Of a stretch of 64,000 nt of DNA, positions 60,291 through 64,000 are shown piece after piece. Position 1 is the first letter of the stretch. The number at the start of each line of letters is the position of its first letter. The notes under the pieces were generated by a model. The model was not told the origin of the DNA, did no database searches, and saw nothing but the letters and a program-made list of their open reading frames with translations. The DNA is from Taxawa tesnikishii (nom. ined.). Its lineage: Eukaryota > Ascomycota > Dothideomycetes > Dothideales. The position numbers and the translations under genes were made by a program. Location of the stretch: NCBI GenBank assembly GCA_030247885.1, contig JAPDRO010000014.1, forward strand, positions 682,001 to 746,000. The letters run 5' to 3'.

Positions 60291-61634
60291 TATTAAATAA
60301 CTCTTTTACTTCTAAGTTTTTATATAACTTTAAACTATATAAAGTTCTTAGTAAAATAATAGTAAAAGCGATTTCTAGTCTAGTCTTTTATAGCTAGTTT
60401 AGTAATCTATTAGCTAGCTAGTTACTACTTAAACTTTAGTATCTCTATAGTATAACTTAGTATCTTATAAGCTATAGCCTTACTATCCTTATTTTTAGCT
60501 CTTTCTACCTATTTTAGTACGGCTATATTATAGTTATAAGCTTTACTAGTAATAGCATATTATTCTAGTATTAGCCTAGCGCGTTCTTTTAATACTAATA
60601 TAGCGCGTTTTACTAGTATTTTTATAAGGTATTTACTAGCCTAGCTATTTAGTTATTCGAATAGTACGAATCGAAAGATTAATAGCTAGTATTATAATAG
60701 CGAAAATAACGGCCTTTTCTTTGTAACTACTCTTTCTCTTATAGCGTTAATAGTTCTAAGCGTATATTACTAACGCTAGTACTAGTAGTAACTACTTCTT
60801 TAACTAGTAACTTTATAGTTATAGTTATAGCGCGTTATATAAACGTAAAAGGTCTAGAGATATACTTTTATTTAGTACGATTAGTTTATTATATATAACT
60901 AGTAGTCTTCTTATATTACGTATAAATAGTAGTCCTTATAGTAAGTTACTCTTCTAGTTATTTTTTAGTACTACTCTTAGTCCTTCTTATAGTAACGTTA
61001 GTAGCTAGTTTCTTAGAAGCTAATCCTCGTACTAATACTAATTACTTTAGTACTAATACTACTATAAGTACTATAATAGCTACCTCTATAGTACCTTTAA
61101 ATCTAATTATAAGTATAACCTTATAGTTACGAATTTCTTTTAGTAGTATTAAGAAGACTACCTTATATACCTATAGCTTATAACGTAACTACTTAATTAA
61201 CGAGTCTTATTATATAGCGTAATCCTCTAGTAAATTACTTAGCTATAAAGTCTCTTACTCTTTTTACGCTAGTACTACTATAGCTACTACTATAGCTACT
61301 ATTATTAGTACTACTATAGTTACTAATACTAGTACTACTATAGCTACTAATACTAGTACTACTATAGTTATAACCTTAACTCTATAGTTATAAACTTCCT
61401 CTAATAGTACTAAGAAGACTACCTTATATACTTATAACTTATAATATAACTACTTAATTAATAAGTCTTATTATATAACGCGCTCTTTTAATATAACGCA
61501 ATCTTTTAGTAAAGTCTTTATAGCTATAAATATTACCTTAATAGACTTATCTCTATACTCTTTAAATTACGTAATACTAGTACTTTACTCTTTCTACGCC
61601 TTATAGTAATTACTTACTTAATAAGCTAATAAGG

Positions 61635-61735
61635 AAGGTAATAAGAGACTACTTAGTTAATAAGCGCTTAGTTAATAAGCGCTTACTTAGTAAGCGCTTA
61701 CTTAATAAGCGCTTACTTAATAAGCTAATAAGGAA
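61635..61735. repeat. Palindromic tandem array (TAAGCGCTTACTTAA)n
   Basis: About five units, each containing the palindrome TAAGCGCTTA, inside the 2.9-kb unit. Confidence 0.85.
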
Positions 61736-62132
61736 GACGATAACGATCTAATAGACTATAGTTATTACTATTACTAGCGTACTATAAGAATTTAATAGTA
61801 TGTAAATTAAGTAGTAATCTAATTAATATTATAAGCTAGTAAGATAGTAAGTAAAATAGAGGTTTAAATAAAGAGTAAAATAAGTATAAAGACGCGAGAT
61901 TAAATAAGTAGTAACTTAGAAATAATAAAATAAAGGTCCTATAAGTAATCTATAGTATATATAGCTAGTAATAATAAATCCGTCTAGTTAATAAATAACT
62001 CGTCTAGTTAACTAATAACTCGTCTAGTTAATAAAACTATCTAGTTGTTCGATAACTACTTACTACTACCGTTATAATCCTTCTTAAGTCGCTTATTAAG
62101 CTAATTAATCTCCCTACTATAGTTACTAATTA

Positions 62133-62309
62133 TAGTAGGGAGGAAAGGTAGTAGTAGTAAGTAGCTATCTCTAGTTCCTATTCTTATAATAGATCCCTCG
62201 CTATTATCCTTCGAAAGGTAAATATAAGGGGTAGAGTTACGTAATATAAAGTTACGTAGTAGTACTTAGCTATTTAGGTAGTAGTAAGGAAGCGGAGGCT
62301 ACCCTACTA
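62133..62309 (+). repeat. MITE family b, right copy
   Basis: 177 bp, starting TAGTAGGGAGGAAAGG and ending GGCTACCCTACTA, in the same orientation and of the same length as the left copy. Confidence 0.88.
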
Positions 62310-64000
62310 TACTATTACTATATAAGTTAATAGGTATTATACTCGTAGTAGCTAAATATTTCTTTATAAGATATATAAACCCTACTTACGTTAGAGATAC
62401 TAGCTAGGAAGATAGAAATAATATAAAACTAATAGTATACTACGTATTAGTAAGTAATACTAGCCTTATATAAGAAAGTAAGTTTAAGTTAAAAGGCTAG
62501 TTATAGAGATAGACTATTGCTCTATATAATAAAGAATAAGAGGAAGTATACGTTTAACTACTATAAGTCGACCCTTTAGTAATATAAGCTTCTAATAATA
62601 TAAAAACTAGCGAGTTTATAGTTATTAAATAATCCCTTATTTATACTAGTAGTCCGTATATTAATATCGTATTAAATAACTATACTAGTATTTTCTAAGC
62701 TCTTATTAACTTTAATATAAAATATAACTTAATAAGTATTACTACTACGAAGTAGTTAGGGATCCCTATTAGTAATAAACTAAGTTTTATATTAAGAGAA
62801 ACTACTAAAGAGGGAACGTTTAAAGGAATTACTTAAGACGTTATAGTTAATATAAGAGGCGTTAAGATTTTATATAGTTTCTTAATTATAAACTAACTAC
62901 TTAGTAAAATTATCTTAAGACGACTATAAAAACGAATATTTAAATTAAAGGCTATTAATTATAACGATAGTACCTAGGAGAGTAATATATAAGACTTAAC
63001 TAGTAATATTATTACTTCTTTCGTTAGTGTACTTCCTTATATAAATTAGAATTATATAGTAAAGAAAATACTAAACTATTCTTTAGTACTTACGTTTATA
63101 ATATAAGGAAAAGTATAAGTAGCCCTTTTACTAATAGGGCTTTTACTTCGTCGACTAGACTAATAAAAGAAAGGAAAATAGCGATATATATAGATATAAG
63201 CGTAGTATTATATATTAGTAAAGTACTTAGCGAGAAAGTTAGCGGGACTTTATATAGCTTCGGGAGCTATATAAATATAATTAGCTAGTAGTTACTATTA
63301 AGAAAGTAGAGTAATTTAAAGTCTAAAATTCTCCTATTAAACTTAGAGTCTAAGATTTTTATAAATCTAAGGTTTAGATTTTCTACGTTAGATCTCTATT
63401 TCGTATCTACCCTAATATAGTTAAAACAATTAAGTAACGATAGACCGAAGATACTAATCGAAAGTATATAAGCGCGTAATAATACGTAGGACCTTAATTA
63501 CTAAGAAGGCTTACTTATAACTTTCCTCCTTAACTAGTATAGAAGTTTACGTACTTTTAAATTCTAAATAGTTAGGAGATTTAATTTAGACTATACCGTT
63601 AATTTAAGTTAAGAGTAAGAACGCTCTTTTTAAAAAGTTAAGGAGGAGATAATATAGTATATATAAGGATACTATATAAGTATAAAGTAAATAAAGTTAA
63701 CTTAGTTAATTTATTCTTATTTAATAGCTTAACTCTAAGAGGACTTATTAACTAAAGGGAAAGAGTATTAGCTAAGGAGAAGCTACTTCTACGACTATAA
63801 GGATAGTACGAATAATAGCTTATTTTAAAATTTTCCGAGATACGACGTAGTACTTACTTTAATTAAAAGCGTATTATAAAACTATAAGTTAAAGAATAGT
63901 TATAGTTAAAGGAAAAGGATCTACTCTTAGAAATATTTTATAATAAGGAAGTAGTATTAATATAAACTTTTTAGAAATTAGTAAGGTTAAACTAAATATA

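Larger units (their letters stand above)
59401..62309 (+). mobile_element. 2.9-kb unit bounded by paired MITEs with 8-bp target duplication
   Basis: TACTATTA occurs at 59393-59400 and again at 62310-62317. The uninterrupted site is preserved in the inverted arm near 55593-55600. Inside are two 177-bp direct repeats (59401-59577 and 62133-62309), each with TAGTAGGG / CCCTACTA ends, enclosing 2.55 kb of short tandem arrays and unidentified sequence. The inner flanks of the two repeats differ (TATACCTC and ACTAATTA). This indicates the whole unit moved as one piece, using the outermost ends. No transposase is recognised, so it was presumably mobilised in trans. Confidence 0.8.
32010..64000. other. 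RIP-mutated, AT-rich transposon block
   Basis: From about 32.0 kb (fully by 32.2 kb) to the window end the DNA is extremely AT-rich. It is nearly devoid of CA and TG dinucleotides, yet CG persists (ACGCG, GCGCG, TCGCGA). Where repeat copies can be compared (LTRs, MITEs, Fot1-like pairs), differences are essentially all C/T or G/A transitions. This is the established signature of repeat-induced point mutation with CpA preference. No host gene is seen. The open frames that exist are short and meaningless. Confidence 0.95.
58404..64000 (+). mobile_element. Second Ty3/gypsy fossil copy, plus strand, cut by the window end
   Basis: Collinear, in reverse, with 56580 down to 53909. It has a gag-like part first, then a retropepsin-like stretch near 62.7-62.9 kb. 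It is interrupted at 59401-62309 by a 2.9-kb unit. It is broken by RIP throughout; the rest lies beyond the window. Confidence 0.65.

Noticed and set aside
59643-61735. CRISPR array
   Set aside because: Repeats are short, contiguous or irregular, without unique spacers, in a eukaryote.
32010-64000. Centromere or subtelomere
   Set aside because: No TTAGGG/CCCTAA arrays and no uniform satellite are visible. The content is recognisable dead transposons, so chromosomal position cannot be inferred.

Overview
This window comes from a filamentous ascomycete (Pezizomycotina; a Dothideomycete would fit, but that is a guess). The evidence is small GT-AG introns of about 42-120 nt with CTAAC/CTGAC-like branch sites, pyrimidine-rich promoters, Zn2Cys6 regulators, and a block of transposon DNA mutated in the style of repeat-induced point mutation (RIP).

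The first half, 1 to about 31.8 kb, is ordinary gene-bearing DNA. Recognised genes in order are: a Ser/Arg-rich disordered protein (-), a disordered protein with a C-terminal Cys/His cluster (-), a '2EXR/F-box-like' protein (-), mitochondrial pyruvate dehydrogenase E1 alpha (+), the mitochondrial phosphate carrier (+), a fungal transcription-factor-like protein without a DNA-binding domain (+), a weak membrane-protein candidate (+), an MFS DHA1-type transporter (+), mitoribosomal protein mL46 (+), CRIPT (-) divergent from splicing factor SF3A1/Prp21 (+), and, next to the repeat block, an amidase (-), a Zn2Cys6 transcription factor (+) and an NAD(P)-binding epimerase-like protein (+). Eleven of the 14 reading frames contain at least one apparent frameshift. 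Nearly all are repaired by adding one base to a homopolymer run, and they hit obligate housekeeping genes. This points to systematic under-calling of homopolymers in the assembly, not to decay.

The second half, about 32.0 to 64.0 kb, is extremely AT-rich. It almost lacks CpA/TpG but keeps CpG, the expected RIP signature. It is a nest of dead elements. An outer pogo/Fot1-like DNA transposon (32182) holds another Fot1-like element (32864-34944), which holds a 223-bp MITE with a perfect 8-bp target duplication. A structurally complete Ty1/copia fossil with 166-bp LTRs lies at 37517-42969. A Fot1-like element (43256-46954) is interrupted by a second copy of its own family at a TA. A Ty3/gypsy fossil on the minus strand carries another Fot1-like insertion (51846-53697). 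A second gypsy copy faces it on the plus strand from 58404 to the window end, so the two form inverted arms of about 2.67 kb.

The most unusual object is a 2.9-kb unit at 59401-62309 inside that second gypsy copy. Two 177-bp MITE-like repeats in direct orientation flank 2.5 kb of short tandem arrays, and the whole unit is bounded by a perfect 8-bp target duplication. It looks like a eukaryotic 'composite transposon' mobilised by paired MITEs.
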